64,000 nucleotides of DNA from an uncultured Polaribacter sp. (GTDB taxonomy: Bacteria > Bacteroidota > Bacteroidia > Flavobacteriales > Flavobacteriaceae): NCBI RefSeq assembly GCF_947503875.1, contig NZ_CANNFH010000004.1, positions 62,001 through 126,000 of the forward strand, read 5' to 3'. Both the position numbers and the translations under genes were made by a program. Every line of letters starts with the position of its first letter. The stretch's first letter is position 1. A model generated the notes under the pieces. That model did no database searches. It had not been told where the DNA came from and saw nothing but the letters and a program-made list of their open reading frames with translations. This document shows positions 1 to 8,830 of this stretch, piece by piece.

Positions 1-501
1 TTCTGAAGGCATCGCTTTAATAAAAATAGGTGTAGGTAAGGCAGACTGAAATACACTATCTAAACCAATACCTCCATAATTTTTAGCTTCCCATTTATTA
101 TTCTGATAATCCCAAGTATAATTTTTTGTTTTTTCAAATGTAATTTTACTACCTGCCTTAGGTTTTATTACTTTTCTAATCCTTAATAAGTTGTTTTCAT
201 CAAGCCAATTTTTTAAACCTTCTTTTTTGTTTTTAATAGCTTCTTTTTCAAAATCAAAGTCATCGAGTTGTAATGTTAATTCAAATTCTACTTCATTATT
301 TACATCAATTCTATAAATATCCTCTGGTGTTAGCGATATGTTTTTATAGAAATATTCATAAGCTTTTAAAAAACTAGATTTACCTACGTTATTTTGACCT
401 AGTAGAAATATTGTATTTGAGTCTTTAAATTCAATTGTATTGTTTTCTATTCCTCCTGATAAACCCCTAAAATTATTTACCCCAAATGATATAATTCTCA
501 T
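1..501 (-). CDS. AAA ATPase, OLD/RecF-like, partial
   Basis: This is the N-terminal 167 residues of an ATP-binding protein that runs off the left edge. A Walker A motif GQNNVGKSS lies at residues 35-43, after an opening strand MRIISFGVNNFRG. That layout is typical of SMC/RecF-like and OLD-type AAA ATPases, which often carry a C-terminal Toprim nuclease; here that part is outside the window. The gene starts 30 bp after the hsdS stop on the same strand, so it is probably co-transcribed with hsdM-hsdS. A defence role (OLD-type nuclease or accessory subunit) is inferred from position. It could also be a general AAA_15/AAA_21 ATPase. The fold assignment is fairly sure; the function is not. Confidence 0.7.
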   Translation of the reverse strand, partial: MRIISFGVNNFRGLSGGIENNTIEFKDSNTIFLLGQNNVGKSSFLKAYEYFYKNISLTPEDIYRIDVNNEVEFELTLQLDDFDFEKEAIKNKKEGLKNWLDENNLLRIRKVIKPKAGSKITFEKTKNYTWDYQNNKWEAKNYGGIGLDSVFQSALPTPIFIKAMPSE

Positions 502-531
502 ATTTTTTTCTCTTAATTAGCTTTTACTTTT

Positions 532-1845
532 TTAAACTCCAATTTTTGTCATTTTTGAGAGAAGTAAATTGTTTATTTTCTCTAATTCACAAATTTCTTT
601 TTGATTTAAAATTTGATGAGTAATTATTATATCAAAATGACTATTAAATAATTTTAAAGTTTGTTCACTTGGAACAATTAGATATTCTTCTTCTAAAAAA
701 GAATTGATATTAAAGTTTTTAACTCCAGTTGTACTGTTTTCAAATGAAAATAGATAATCTATACTGTACAAGTAATCGATATGAGAGAACAGGAATTTAG
801 AATATAAAACATTTTTCAACTTTAGTGTCCTGCAAAAATTTGAACATATTATTTTTTCATTTAGAAATTTTAAATGATTTTCAGTAACTAATACAGATCT
901 ACCAGTTGATTGTGTTGGACTACCCCCAGATATTTCAATTACTATTTGATCTTTTAAAATTTCTCTATTCTTAAGATTCTTTTCTAAAATATATCTAATA
1001 GGTGCTTTAATTAAATTTCCTCTTTTAAGTAAGGGTATATCTGTTCCTCTAACACATCTTACTTTTTTAATATAGTTACCAATAGGTTTGTCTTTACCCC
1101 AATCACCTCCCAGGGTGTCTTCGATAAAATTATAAATTAAACTAACTCCCCAGCCTAAAGGAATTTCCCCATCCAATTCCTCATTATAAACCATTTCACC
1201 ACCAGAAGATTTATAAGGTTTACCTTCCAATTCAGGTGATCCTGAAACAAGTTCAGGACAACTTTCCTTTGTAATTGGAAAGTTAAAATCTACAAACCAA
1301 TGTTTGTATAAGGCTTGTGCAGTTTCCTCTAGTTTCTCATTGATTTGTTCATTAAGTTTAATATGCTTAACAACCGTATTGTATTCTTTTACAATTTCTT
1401 GTTGTTTTTCTATGGATGGAACTGGAAGTTCCATATTTAAAAAATCTTCCCATTCTAAACTTCCTCTTACACCACCAACTGCGTGAAAACAAGCTTCTCT
1501 ATCAAACTCAGAACGTGTAAACCACATCATCAAATATTCTGGTATTAATTGCGTTTCATCTTTAATTTGAAAAACTGGATATGCTTGAGAAATTATGGCT
1601 TCATCAAAATCCTGTAATAAGGCAACAGGCATTTTTTTATCTCTCCTTACTTGCATAACACTACACGCAAATTGTCCTTTTCGGATAATTTTGTAGTTCT
1701 TCATATTAGTACCAATAGTATTTGCCACAGAAGATATAAATTCTTTTGTAACGCTTAATCCTAGAAGCAGGTCTATAGACAAATCTTTATTTCTTACATC
1801 TACTAACTCTATGAAATCTCCTATTTTTTTGTAATTAGATTTCAT
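532..1845 (-). CDS. hsdS: Type I restriction-modification specificity subunit
   Basis: HsdS reads the bipartite target sequence for a type I restriction-modification complex. The 437-residue length and two target-recognition halves fit the family. The first half ends in the conserved-helix segment around QALYKHWFVDFNFP (about residues 179-192); a second half follows after GKPYKSSGGEMVYNEELDG, a linker common in HsdS. The start overlaps the hsdM stop by 11 bp, indicating translational coupling. Oddity: just before GKPYKSS the protein reads ESCPELVSGSPELE, and the DNA beneath (about 1238-1260) is a short palindrome, CCTGAAACAAGTTCAGG on the plus strand, resembling an interspersed intergenic repeat of Bacteroidota. 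The TRDs cannot be assigned a target by eye. Confidence 0.93.
   Translation of the reverse strand: MKSNYKKIGDFIELVDVRNKDLSIDLLLGLSVTKEFISSVANTIGTNMKNYKIIRKGQFACSVMQVRRDKKMPVALLQDFDEAIISQAYPVFQIKDETQLIPEYLMMWFTRSEFDREACFHAVGGVRGSLEWEDFLNMELPVPSIEKQQEIVKEYNTVVKHIKLNEQINEKLEETAQALYKHWFVDFNFPITKESCPELVSGSPELEGKPYKSSGGEMVYNEELDGEIPLGWGVSLIYNFIEDTLGGDWGKDKPIGNYIKKVRCVRGTDIPLLKRGNLIKAPIRYILEKNLKNREILKDQIVIEISGGSPTQSTGRSVLVTENHLKFLNEKIICSNFCRTLKLKNVLYSKFLFSHIDYLYSIDYLFSFENSTTGVKNFNINSFLEEEYLIVPSEQTLKLFNSHFDIIITHQILNQKEICELEKINNLLLSKMTKIGV
1238..1260. repeat. Palindromic repeat embedded in frame in hsdS
   Basis: The segment TCAGGTGATCCTGAAACAAG continuing TTC contains the inverted pair TCCTGAA / TTCAGGA and is read in frame as the PELVSGSPE part of HsdS. 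It lies in the linker between target-recognition halves, where an insert is tolerable. Confidence 0.45.
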
Positions 1846-3418
1846 AGCCTAATTTTTTAAATACCGCTAAAAGGTCTTCTTTAGAATCTGCTTCTTGTTT
1901 TAGCAAATCAGTCATTTCAGTTTGTAAGGTTTGCATCTTTTCTTCAAAATTGATGTTTTCATCTCTGTTTACAAACGCTATGTATTTACTTGGCACTAAA
2001 GAGTAGTCTTTGGCTTTTACTTCATCTAATGTTGCGCTGTAACAAAATTCTGGGACATCTTTATAAGCAGATTGCTTCACTCCGTTCGCAATGACGTTTG
2101 TTTGCCAGTTGTGATAGGTTTCTGCAATATTTTTGACTTGTTTTGGCGAAAACTGAATAAATTTCTTTTCAAAAGGTTCGCCTACCTCTCTTAAATCTAT
2201 GAATAGAATCTCTTCTTCTCTGTTTCTGTAATTACGAGTTGTATCAGGTAATTTTACAGTCCTTTCTTTTTTATTGTTGTTTAAAATCCAAAGAGTTACA
2301 GAAATATTAGTGGTGTAAAACATATTTTGAGGAAGAATTACAATAGCTTCAACCAACTTATTTTCTATCAGTTTTTTACGAATTTTATATTCTTCTCCAC
2401 CTCCAGAAAGTGCACCATTTGCCAAAATAAAACCAGCCACTCCGTTTTGTGAGAGTTTAGATGCCATGTTTAAAATCCACCCATAATTGGCGTTGCTTTT
2501 TGGTGGCGTATCATACCCTTTCCAACGTGGGTCGTCTGTTAGTTCGTCAGCAGCTCTCCAATCCTTTTGGTTAAAAGGTGGGTTTGCCATAATAAAATCT
2601 GCTTTTAAATCTTTGTGTTGGTCTTTGGCAAAAGTATCTGCGGGTACTTCGCCTAAATTTGCAGCAATACCACGAATTGCCAAATTCATTTTTGCCAATT
2701 TATACGTAGTAGATGTATATTCTTGTCCGTAAATAGAAATGGCTTTTTTATCGCCATTATGTGCTTCAATAAATTTAATAGACTGCACAAACATTCCACC
2801 AGAACCACAAGCAGGGTCATAGATGATACCTTTGTAAGGCTCTATCATTTCTGCAATTAGATTTACAATACTTTTTGGAGTATAGAATTCTCCCTTTCCT
2901 TTTCCTTCTGCTAAGGCAAACTTGCTTAAAAAGTACTCGTAAACACGACCAACAATATCTTGCGCCTTGTCTCTAAGCGTATCTATATTGTTTATGGTGT
3001 CTAAAAGTGCCGCTAATTTGCTTACATCCATATTTAGACGAGAAAAATAGTTATCTGGCAACGCACCTTTTAGTGCGGGGTTATTTTTTTCTACAGTATG
3101 TAAAGCTGTATCTATTTTAAGGGCAATATCGTCTTGTTTGGCATTTTCTATAATGTAACTCCAACGTGAAATTTTAGGCAAGAAAAAGACATTCTTCATA
3201 TTGTAGAATGCTGCCATTTCTAAATATTTTTCTTTGCCTTCTGCAATTAGTTCTTGTTTGCGTTCTTCAAATTTATCGCTTGCAAATTTTAAGAAAATTA
3301 AACTCAGTACAACGTGTTTATATTCTGAAGATTCTACAGTTCCGCGCAGTTTATTTGCAGAATCCCATAGTGTTTCTTCAATAGATTTTTGTTTTTTGGT
3401 GGTTGCTTTTTTTGCCAT
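1835..3418 (-). CDS. hsdM: Type I restriction-modification DNA methyltransferase subunit
   Basis: HsdM is the N6-adenine methyltransferase subunit of the type I complex. Visible motifs are the SAM-binding DPACGSGGMF (residues 201-210) and the catalytic NPPF (279-282), preceded by the N-terminal helical HsdM domain. At 527 residues it has the usual length. It is first in the operon hsdM-hsdS-AAA ATPase. A TATATTTG -7-like element sits about 50 bp upstream on the minus strand. Around residues 441-450 the sequence VIANGVKQS is encoded by DNA (2069-2096) that looks like a dispersed repeat read in frame. No hsdR is visible; it may lie past the left edge. Confidence 0.95.
   Translation of the reverse strand: MAKKATTKKQKSIEETLWDSANKLRGTVESSEYKHVVLSLIFLKFASDKFEERKQELIAEGKEKYLEMAAFYNMKNVFFLPKISRWSYIIENAKQDDIALKIDTALHTVEKNNPALKGALPDNYFSRLNMDVSKLAALLDTINNIDTLRDKAQDIVGRVYEYFLSKFALAEGKGKGEFYTPKSIVNLIAEMIEPYKGIIYDPACGSGGMFVQSIKFIEAHNGDKKAISIYGQEYTSTTYKLAKMNLAIRGIAANLGEVPADTFAKDQHKDLKADFIMANPPFNQKDWRAADELTDDPRWKGYDTPPKSNANYGWILNMASKLSQNGVAGFILANGALSGGGEEYKIRKKLIENKLVEAIVILPQNMFYTTNISVTLWILNNNKKERTVKLPDTTRNYRNREEEILFIDLREVGEPFEKKFIQFSPKQVKNIAETYHNWQTNVIANGVKQSAYKDVPEFCYSATLDEVKAKDYSLVPSKYIAFVNRDENINFEEKMQTLQTEMTDLLKQEADSKEDLLAVFKKLGYEI
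2069..2096. repeat. Dispersed repeat embedded in frame in hsdM
   Basis: The plus strand reads GATTGCTTCACTCCGTTCGC followed by AATGACG. This resembles a short interspersed repeat seen in many Bacteroidota intergenic regions, from memory and not searched. It is translated as VIANGVKQS in HsdM without breaking the frame. An analogous insert is visible in hsdS. Confidence 0.55.
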
Positions 3419-3549
3419 AGTTTGTGTTTACAACTGGTATATGTATTTAGTTTACCAAATATAAAGGATTTGAAATAGTACACCCTAAAAATAGAGAGGA
3501 TATCTAGTTTTAGAGGTGTTGCAATTTTCGTTAAAAATACAAAGTAAAA

Positions 3550-3575
3550 AACCTCTAACAAATTTGTTGGAGGTT
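3550..3575 (-). terminator. Intrinsic terminator
   Basis: AACCTCTAACAAA pairs with TTTGTTGGAGGTT. On the minus strand the stem is followed by a run of six T. It lies 15 bp downstream of the Toprim-like fragment and upstream of hsdM. Confidence 0.7.
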
Positions 3576-3590
3576 AAAAGTTTAAAGTTT

Positions 3591-4067
3591 TTATATTATT
3601 GTGTGTATTTTAATTAAGAAATCTTCCAAATCACAATTATAAAAACCTTTTTGATTAAGTTCTCCGTCACTAAGACCATTTCTCATGTCCCAAATTTTTG
3701 CGGAAATGTTTAACTTCTTTAATTCTTCAACTTTTTTAGTTGCAATCTTTATTGCATTTTCGATTAAATCAGAAACTATTAAAATATTTTTACCAGAAAG
3801 TACTTTCATTTTATCAGTTGTCATAACATTTATACCTCCGTAAGACAACCATATGTAATTTGGAAAATTTATTGCGCAAATGATTGCTGTTTTTTCACTT
3901 TCAACCAAAACTATCGGTTTGTTTTTATAGTCAGGTAAACCCAACAAATTTTCATCTTTAAATAAGTATTTAGGTGTAGCAAATTTGAAATTACTTTGAG
4001 TATGAAATTTATTTGCAACAGCACTACTGTATAAATTATTAATATCCTTTACCATCAGGTTACCCAA
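3591..4067 (-). CDS. Toprim-like / DUF6371-like protein fragment
   Basis: This 158-residue protein contains IVLVESEKTAIICAINFPN (about 51-69) and GKNILIVSDLIENA (about 91-104). The pair resembles the acidic motifs of Toprim domains, as in the DUF6371/primase-like proteins carried by Bacteroidota mobile elements. Such proteins are usually longer and begin with a zinc-finger region, which is missing, so this is probably an N-terminally truncated remnant. It sits between the hsd operon and a decayed sugar transferase and has its own terminator. I recognise it only from motif pattern. Whether it is expressed is unknown. Confidence 0.45.
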   Translation of the reverse strand: MGNLMVKDINNLYSSAVANKFHTQSNFKFATPKYLFKDENLLGLPDYKNKPIVLVESEKTAIICAINFPNYIWLSYGGINVMTTDKMKVLSGKNILIVSDLIENAIKIATKKVEELKKLNISAKIWDMRNGLSDGELNQKGFYNCDLEDFLIKIHTII

Positions 4068-4141
4068 ACACCGAACTTTAAACTGTTTAGTACAACTTTA
4101 AAAACAATTAAGACGCTGTGTATGGTATTTTTTAAAGAAAG

Positions 4142-4686
4142 TTTTTAGATATTTTTATTGCTATATTTTGTCTTTTATTGTTTTTACCTATATTCAGTAT
4201 AATTTTTATTATCTTAGTAATCAGCACAAAGGGTAAACCGCTTTTCTTTCAAGTTAGGCCAAAAAAAATGGTAAACTTTTTAAGATTTTTAAGTTTATAA
4301 CCATGAATATGAAACAAGATTCGAGAGATGAACTATTACCTGATAACGAGCTTAAGAAAAATTTTGAGACAAACATCTTTAGATGAAGCTTCGCAAGTAT
4401 TTACTATTTTAAAAGGAGACATGAGTATTATTGTACCTCGCTCATTATTAAGAGAGTATATTGAGTTCTATGGTAAAGAACAGTAATAAAGACATCAGGT
4501 AAGACCTGGTATTACAGATTTGACACAAATAAATGGTAGAAATGCAATTAGTTGAGAACAAAAATTTACATATAACATTTGAGATATAGAAAACCTTTCT
4601 TTTTTGCTAGATGTAACATGTTTTATATAACCATAGGAAAAGTATTTACGTCAGAAAATATAAATACTTTAGGACTCTACCACTGA
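4142..4686 (+). pseudogene. Decayed bacterial sugar transferase (PglC/WcaJ type)
   Basis: Reading across frames gives a clear initiating phosphoglycosyl-transferase. A membrane-helix stretch is followed by GKPLFFQVRPKKNGKLFKIF, then LLPDNE. After a frame change come LRQTSLDE, LKGDMSIIVPRSLL, RPGITDLTQINGRNAIS and a degraded tail. Breaks seen: a frameshift near 4350-4384 (the first frame ends in TGA), a TAA after YGKEQ near 4485, and TGA codons after NAIS and after YNI, both where the family normally has Trp. There is no usable start. In family members this enzyme moves a sugar phosphate onto undecaprenyl phosphate. It is followed directly by an aminotransferase that commonly works in the same pathway. 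Confidence 0.85.
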
Positions 4687-4769
4687 AAAATTTAAAGAAA
4701 ATTAACAGCCTTTAATGTAAGCGTAATCGGCAAAAATGACTGAATAAAAGTGAATAAAGCAAATAATAA

Positions 4770-5972
4770 ATGGAGTTAAATAAGATTTTAGGAATTTCTG
4801 ATGCACTAAATGCTAGCAGTTCTAAACAACCAAAAAAATCAAAAATTTGGTTGTCTTCTCCACACATGGGAGGAACAGAAATGAAGTACATAAAACAAGC
4901 TTTTGACACAAATTGGATTGCACCACTTGGCGAAAATATCAATGAATTTGAAAATGAAATAAAAAATCATCTAGGAAGCCAAAATGAAGTAGCTTGTCTT
5001 TCTTCTGGTACTGCAGCATTACATTTGTCTTTAATTTTAGCCGGTGTAAAAGATAATGATGAAGTTCTTTGTCAGACTTTTACGTTTTCTGCGACAATAA
5101 ACCCAATTATTTACCAAAGAGCAATACCTATTTTTATAGATTCAGAATTAGATACTTGGGGCATGTCTCCAGTATATTTAGAAAAAGCGATAAAAGAGCG
5201 CATTGCACTAGGAAAAAAACCAAAAGCAATTGTAGTAGTGCATCTTTATGGCATGCCTGTTAAAATTGAAGAAATTAGTAAAATTGCAAAGGCCTATGAT
5301 ATTGTTTTAATAGAAGACGCAGCAGCAGCAATAGGTTCTAGTTATAAAGGCCAAAAGTGTGGTACTTTTGGAGATTTTGGAATTATTTCTTTTAATGGAA
5401 ATAAAGTGATAACTACCTCTGGTGGAGGTGCTTTAATTTGTAAAAATAAAGAAGTAAAAGAAAGAGCCATTTTTTTAGCAACACAAGCAAGAGATAATGC
5501 ACCACATTATCAACATTCTAATATTGGTTATAACTATAGATTAAGTAATATTTTAGCAGGCATTGGCAGAGGGCAAATGGAGGTTTTAGATTCGCATATT
5601 GCTAAAAGAAGAGCTAATCATAAATTTTATAAAGCACTGCTAACAGATATTAAAGAAGTTAATCTTTTTAAAGAACCAAATGAGAATTATTTCTCTAACC
5701 ACTGGCTAAGTGTTATTTTAATAAAAGAAAACACTAATTTTAATAGAAAAGAATTAAGAGCACATCTAGACGAAGAAAATATAGAATCTAGGTCTTTATG
5801 GAAACCAATGCACATACAACCTATATTTAATTCATATCCTTATTATGGTAAAAATATAGCAGAAACCCTCTTTAATAATGGACTCTGTTTACCATCAGGT
5901 TCTAATTTATTAGAAGAAGATAAACGTAGAATATCTAATAAACTAAAACAATATTTTATAACTAGTTACTAA
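4770..5972 (+). CDS. DegT/DnrJ/EryC1 aminotransferase (PglE/WecE-like)
   Basis: This PLP-dependent aminotransferase probably acts on a nucleotide-linked keto-sugar. It has 400 residues, the usual length. SSGTAALHLSL (78-88) is the phosphate-binding loop, EDAAAAIGS (182-190) carries the PLP-pyridine Asp183, and the Schiff-base Lys is Lys212 in FNGNKVITTSGGG. The fold resembles enzymes making UDP-4-amino-4,6-dideoxy sugars for glycans. It follows a dead sugar-transferase pseudogene, suggesting that a surface-polysaccharide or glycosylation cluster has been eroded and this gene kept. It has no obvious partner downstream, so the exact sugar cannot be told. Confidence 0.88.
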   Translation: MELNKILGISDALNASSSKQPKKSKIWLSSPHMGGTEMKYIKQAFDTNWIAPLGENINEFENEIKNHLGSQNEVACLSSGTAALHLSLILAGVKDNDEVLCQTFTFSATINPIIYQRAIPIFIDSELDTWGMSPVYLEKAIKERIALGKKPKAIVVVHLYGMPVKIEEISKIAKAYDIVLIEDAAAAIGSSYKGQKCGTFGDFGIISFNGNKVITTSGGGALICKNKEVKERAIFLATQARDNAPHYQHSNIGYNYRLSNILAGIGRGQMEVLDSHIAKRRANHKFYKALLTDIKEVNLFKEPNENYFSNHWLSVILIKENTNFNRKELRAHLDEENIESRSLWKPMHIQPIFNSYPYYGKNIAETLFNNGLCLPSGSNLLEEDKRRISNKLKQYFITSY

Positions 5973-6114
5973 AATAAATTGAACCACAAAGCATCATAAA
6001 AAATAATCTAAAACTCAATACCTTACAACACAGAATTTGTGTTCTAAAACTTAAATTTATCTACTAATTTTTTTTAAGTTTACAGCCTTCGATATAATTT
6101 ATACAAACAAAATT

Positions 6115-7764
6115 ATGACAGCAGGTTTTCACTTTTGGGATTATGTAGTTTTTATTACCTACGCAATTTTAATATTAGGAGTTGGTTTATGGGTTTCTAG
6201 AGATAAAAAAGGACATCAAAAAAATGCCGAAGATTATTTTTTAGCAAGTAAATCTTTACCTTGGTGGGCAATTGGTGCCTCTTTAATTGCAGCAAATATT
6301 TCTGCAGAACAATTTATTGGTATGTCTGGTTCTGGCTTTGCCTCTGGCCTAGCAATTGCTTCTTATGAGTGGATGGCTGCCATTACACTAATTATTGTGG
6401 GTAAATACTTTTTACCAATTTTTATAGAAAAAGGATTATATACCATACCAGAATTTGTAGAAAAAAGATACTCCACCAATTTAAAAACTATTTTAGCTGT
6501 ATTCTGGATTGCCTTGTATGTTTTTGTAAACCTTACCACTGTTTTATATTTAGGTGCTTTAGCATTGGAAACTATTATAGGTATTCCTTTAATTTATGGG
6601 GTTTTAGGTTTGGCCTTATTTGCCGCAGCTTATTCTTTATACGGTGGTTTATCTGCAGTTGCTTGGACAGATGTTATACAAGTAGTTTTTTTAGTATTAG
6701 GAGGATTAATAACCACGTATTTAGCATTAAATACAGTTTCTGGAGGACAAGGATTTATAGCAGGTTTAACAACGGTATATGAAGCAGTTCCTGGTCGTTT
6801 TGAAATGATTTTAGACGAAACAAATCCTGAATATAAAAACTTACCTGGCTTAGCTGTTTTAGTGGGTGGTATGTGGGTTGCTAATTTATATTATTGGGGT
6901 TTTAACCAATATATTATACAAAGAACATTAGCAGCAAAATCTTTAAAAGAAGCGCAAAAAGGAATTTTACTTGCCGCTTTTTTAAAATTATTAATTCCTT
7001 TAATTGTTGTAATTCCTGGTATTGCTGCTTGGGTAATGATTAACGATCCTGAAATTATGGTAAGTTTAGGGGCAGCCGCACAAGACAATCTTCCGTCTTT
7101 AGAACAAGCAGATAAAGCATATCCTTGGTTATTGCAATTTTTACCTACAGGTCTTAAAGGTGTGGCTTTTGCAGCTTTAGCAGCAGCTATTGTTTCTTCT
7201 TTAGCTTCTATGTTAAATTCTACATCTACCATTTTTACCATGGATATTTACAAACAGTACATCAATAAAAATGCATCTGATAAAGCCACTGTAAACACAG
7301 GTAGATTGTCTGGTTTAGTAGCACTAATTATTGCTTGCATAATGGCACCTTTACTAGGTAATTTAGATCAGGCCTTTCAATTTATACAAGAATATACGGG
7401 TGTTGTAAGTCCTGGAATTTTAGCTGTTTTTTTATTAGGCCTTTTCTGGAAAAAAACAACAAACAAAGGAGCCATTTTTGGTGCTTTAATAGCCATACCA
7501 ATTGCTATGTACTTTAAAGTAGCGCCTAAAGGATGGTCTAATTTAGTAGTATTTGTAGATGTTCCTTTTATGGATCAAATGGGATATACCTTATTGTTAA
7601 CCATGTTTGCTATTGGTATATTTAGCTATGTTCAACAAAAGGGTAGTAATGATAAAAAAGGTATTGATATTTCTAAAGAGTTATTTAAAACGTCTCCTTT
7701 ATTTAATATTGGTGGTTTTGCAGTGCTACTTATTCTTACAGCACTATACTCCATATTTTGGTAA
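6115..7764 (+). CDS. Sodium:solute symporter, SGLT-like (probably galactose/glucose)
   Basis: This is an inner-membrane Na+/solute symporter of the SSS family with 549 residues and about 14 hydrophobic helices. Segments such as ANISAEQFIGMSGSGFASGL followed by AIASYEWMAA match the signature of sugar transporters of the vSGLT group. It is convergent with galT-galK-galM (27 bp between stops), which supports galactose or a related hexose as substrate. Substrate choice is inference from family and neighbours. No operator shared with the uronate genes is seen upstream. Confidence 0.88.
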   Translation: MTAGFHFWDYVVFITYAILILGVGLWVSRDKKGHQKNAEDYFLASKSLPWWAIGASLIAANISAEQFIGMSGSGFASGLAIASYEWMAAITLIIVGKYFLPIFIEKGLYTIPEFVEKRYSTNLKTILAVFWIALYVFVNLTTVLYLGALALETIIGIPLIYGVLGLALFAAAYSLYGGLSAVAWTDVIQVVFLVLGGLITTYLALNTVSGGQGFIAGLTTVYEAVPGRFEMILDETNPEYKNLPGLAVLVGGMWVANLYYWGFNQYIIQRTLAAKSLKEAQKGILLAAFLKLLIPLIVVIPGIAAWVMINDPEIMVSLGAAAQDNLPSLEQADKAYPWLLQFLPTGLKGVAFAALAAAIVSSLASMLNSTSTIFTMDIYKQYINKNASDKATVNTGRLSGLVALIIACIMAPLLGNLDQAFQFIQEYTGVVSPGILAVFLLGLFWKKTTNKGAIFGALIAIPIAMYFKVAPKGWSNLVVFVDVPFMDQMGYTLLLTMFAIGIFSYVQQKGSNDKKGIDISKELFKTSPLFNIGGFAVLLILTALYSIFW

Positions 7765-7790
7765 TAAAGTGGGCGTTTAAATACTTAAAT

Positions 7791-8822
7791 TTAAAGTAAA
7801 TCTCTTAATCTATTGGCTGCATTTTCTGCAGTAATATCTCTTTGTGGTGTACCAAACATTTCATAACCTACCATAAACTTTTTAACGGTTGCACTTCTTA
7901 ATAAAGGTGGATAAAAACTCATGTGAAAGTGCCAATGTGCATTACTTTTTCCATCTGTTGGTGCCTGATGAATACCACTAGAATACGGAAAAGATGTATT
8001 GAACAATTTATCGTAAGTTTTTGTAATTACAGCAATAGCTTCTGCAAAGTTTTTTGCCTCACTATCATTTAATTGACTTATATCTTTTTTCGCTTTTTTT
8101 GGTGCAATCATGGTTTCAAAAGGCCAAATTGCCCAAAAAGGTATAAGCACTACAAAATCTTCATTCTGAAAAATAATACGTTCTTTTTCTTTTAATTCTT
8201 GTTGCAAATAGTCTCCTAAAAGACTCGTTTTATTTTTAGTAAAATAACTTTTTTGCTGTTTGTCTTTTTTAACTACTTCGTTTGGTAAAGTAGACTGACT
8301 CCAAATTTGCCCATGTGGATGTGGATTGCTACAACCCATTACAGCTCCTTTATTTTCAAAAATTTGTACGTAATTTATCGTATCATTTTTACCTAAATCT
8401 AGATATTCCTTTTGCCAAACATGTACCACTTTCTTAATATCTGCAACTTCCATATCTGCCAAACTTTTAGAATGATCTGGACTAAAACAAATTACTTTAC
8501 AAATACCTGTTTCACTTCTTGCTTGCAATAAATCATCATCTTTAACAAAAGTAGGCGACTCTTTTTGTAATGCACCAAAATCATTGGTAAAGACAAAAAC
8601 ATCCTTATAATCTGGATTTATCTCTCCATTAATTCTGGTATTTGTTGCACATAAATAACAAGTTTTATCATAAGCAGGTCTTTTCTCCGCAGAAATTTCT
8701 TCATTCTGACCTTGCCAAGGTCGTTTTGCTCTGTGTGGAGAAACTAAAACCCATTCACCTGTTAAAATATTTAATCTTTTATGTGAATAATCTTGTAAAT
8801 TACTGTCTTTCATGTTTGCCAT
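7791..8822 (-). CDS. galT: Galactose-1-phosphate uridylyltransferase
   Basis: GalT exchanges UMP between UDP-glucose and galactose-1-phosphate in the Leloir pathway. At 343 residues it is normal length. The active-site motif HPHGQ is at 168-172 with nucleophile His170, and the zinc-type cysteines Cys55 and Cys58 are in CYLC. It is the last gene of galM-galK-galT, 8 bp after galK, so co-translation is likely. It ends close to the convergent symporter. No defects are seen. Confidence 0.97.
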   Translation of the reverse strand: MANMKDSNLQDYSHKRLNILTGEWVLVSPHRAKRPWQGQNEEISAEKRPAYDKTCYLCATNTRINGEINPDYKDVFVFTNDFGALQKESPTFVKDDDLLQARSETGICKVICFSPDHSKSLADMEVADIKKVVHVWQKEYLDLGKNDTINYVQIFENKGAVMGCSNPHPHGQIWSQSTLPNEVVKKDKQQKSYFTKNKTSLLGDYLQQELKEKERIIFQNEDFVVLIPFWAIWPFETMIAPKKAKKDISQLNDSEAKNFAEAIAVITKTYDKLFNTSFPYSSGIHQAPTDGKSNAHWHFHMSFYPPLLRSATVKKFMVGYEMFGTPQRDITAENAANRLRDLL

Positions 8823-8830
8823 TTTAAAGC

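Noticed and set aside
3440..3470. TATATTTGGTAAACTAAAT upstream of hsdM, resembling the uronate operator-promoter block
   Set aside because: Only one unit is present and its second half is degenerate (AACT instead of ACC); the likeness comes mainly from the common TATATTTG promoter element. Not counted as a regulon member.
4142..4686. Use of TGA as a Trp codon, suggested by two TGA at Trp positions
   Set aside because: The same remnant also has a frameshift and TAA, and Trp is encoded by TGG throughout the intact genes; ordinary decay explains it.
6891..7241. Minus-strand 116-codon ORF inside the symporter gene
   Set aside because: Antisense shadow of a strongly conserved transporter; its translation shows no domain.
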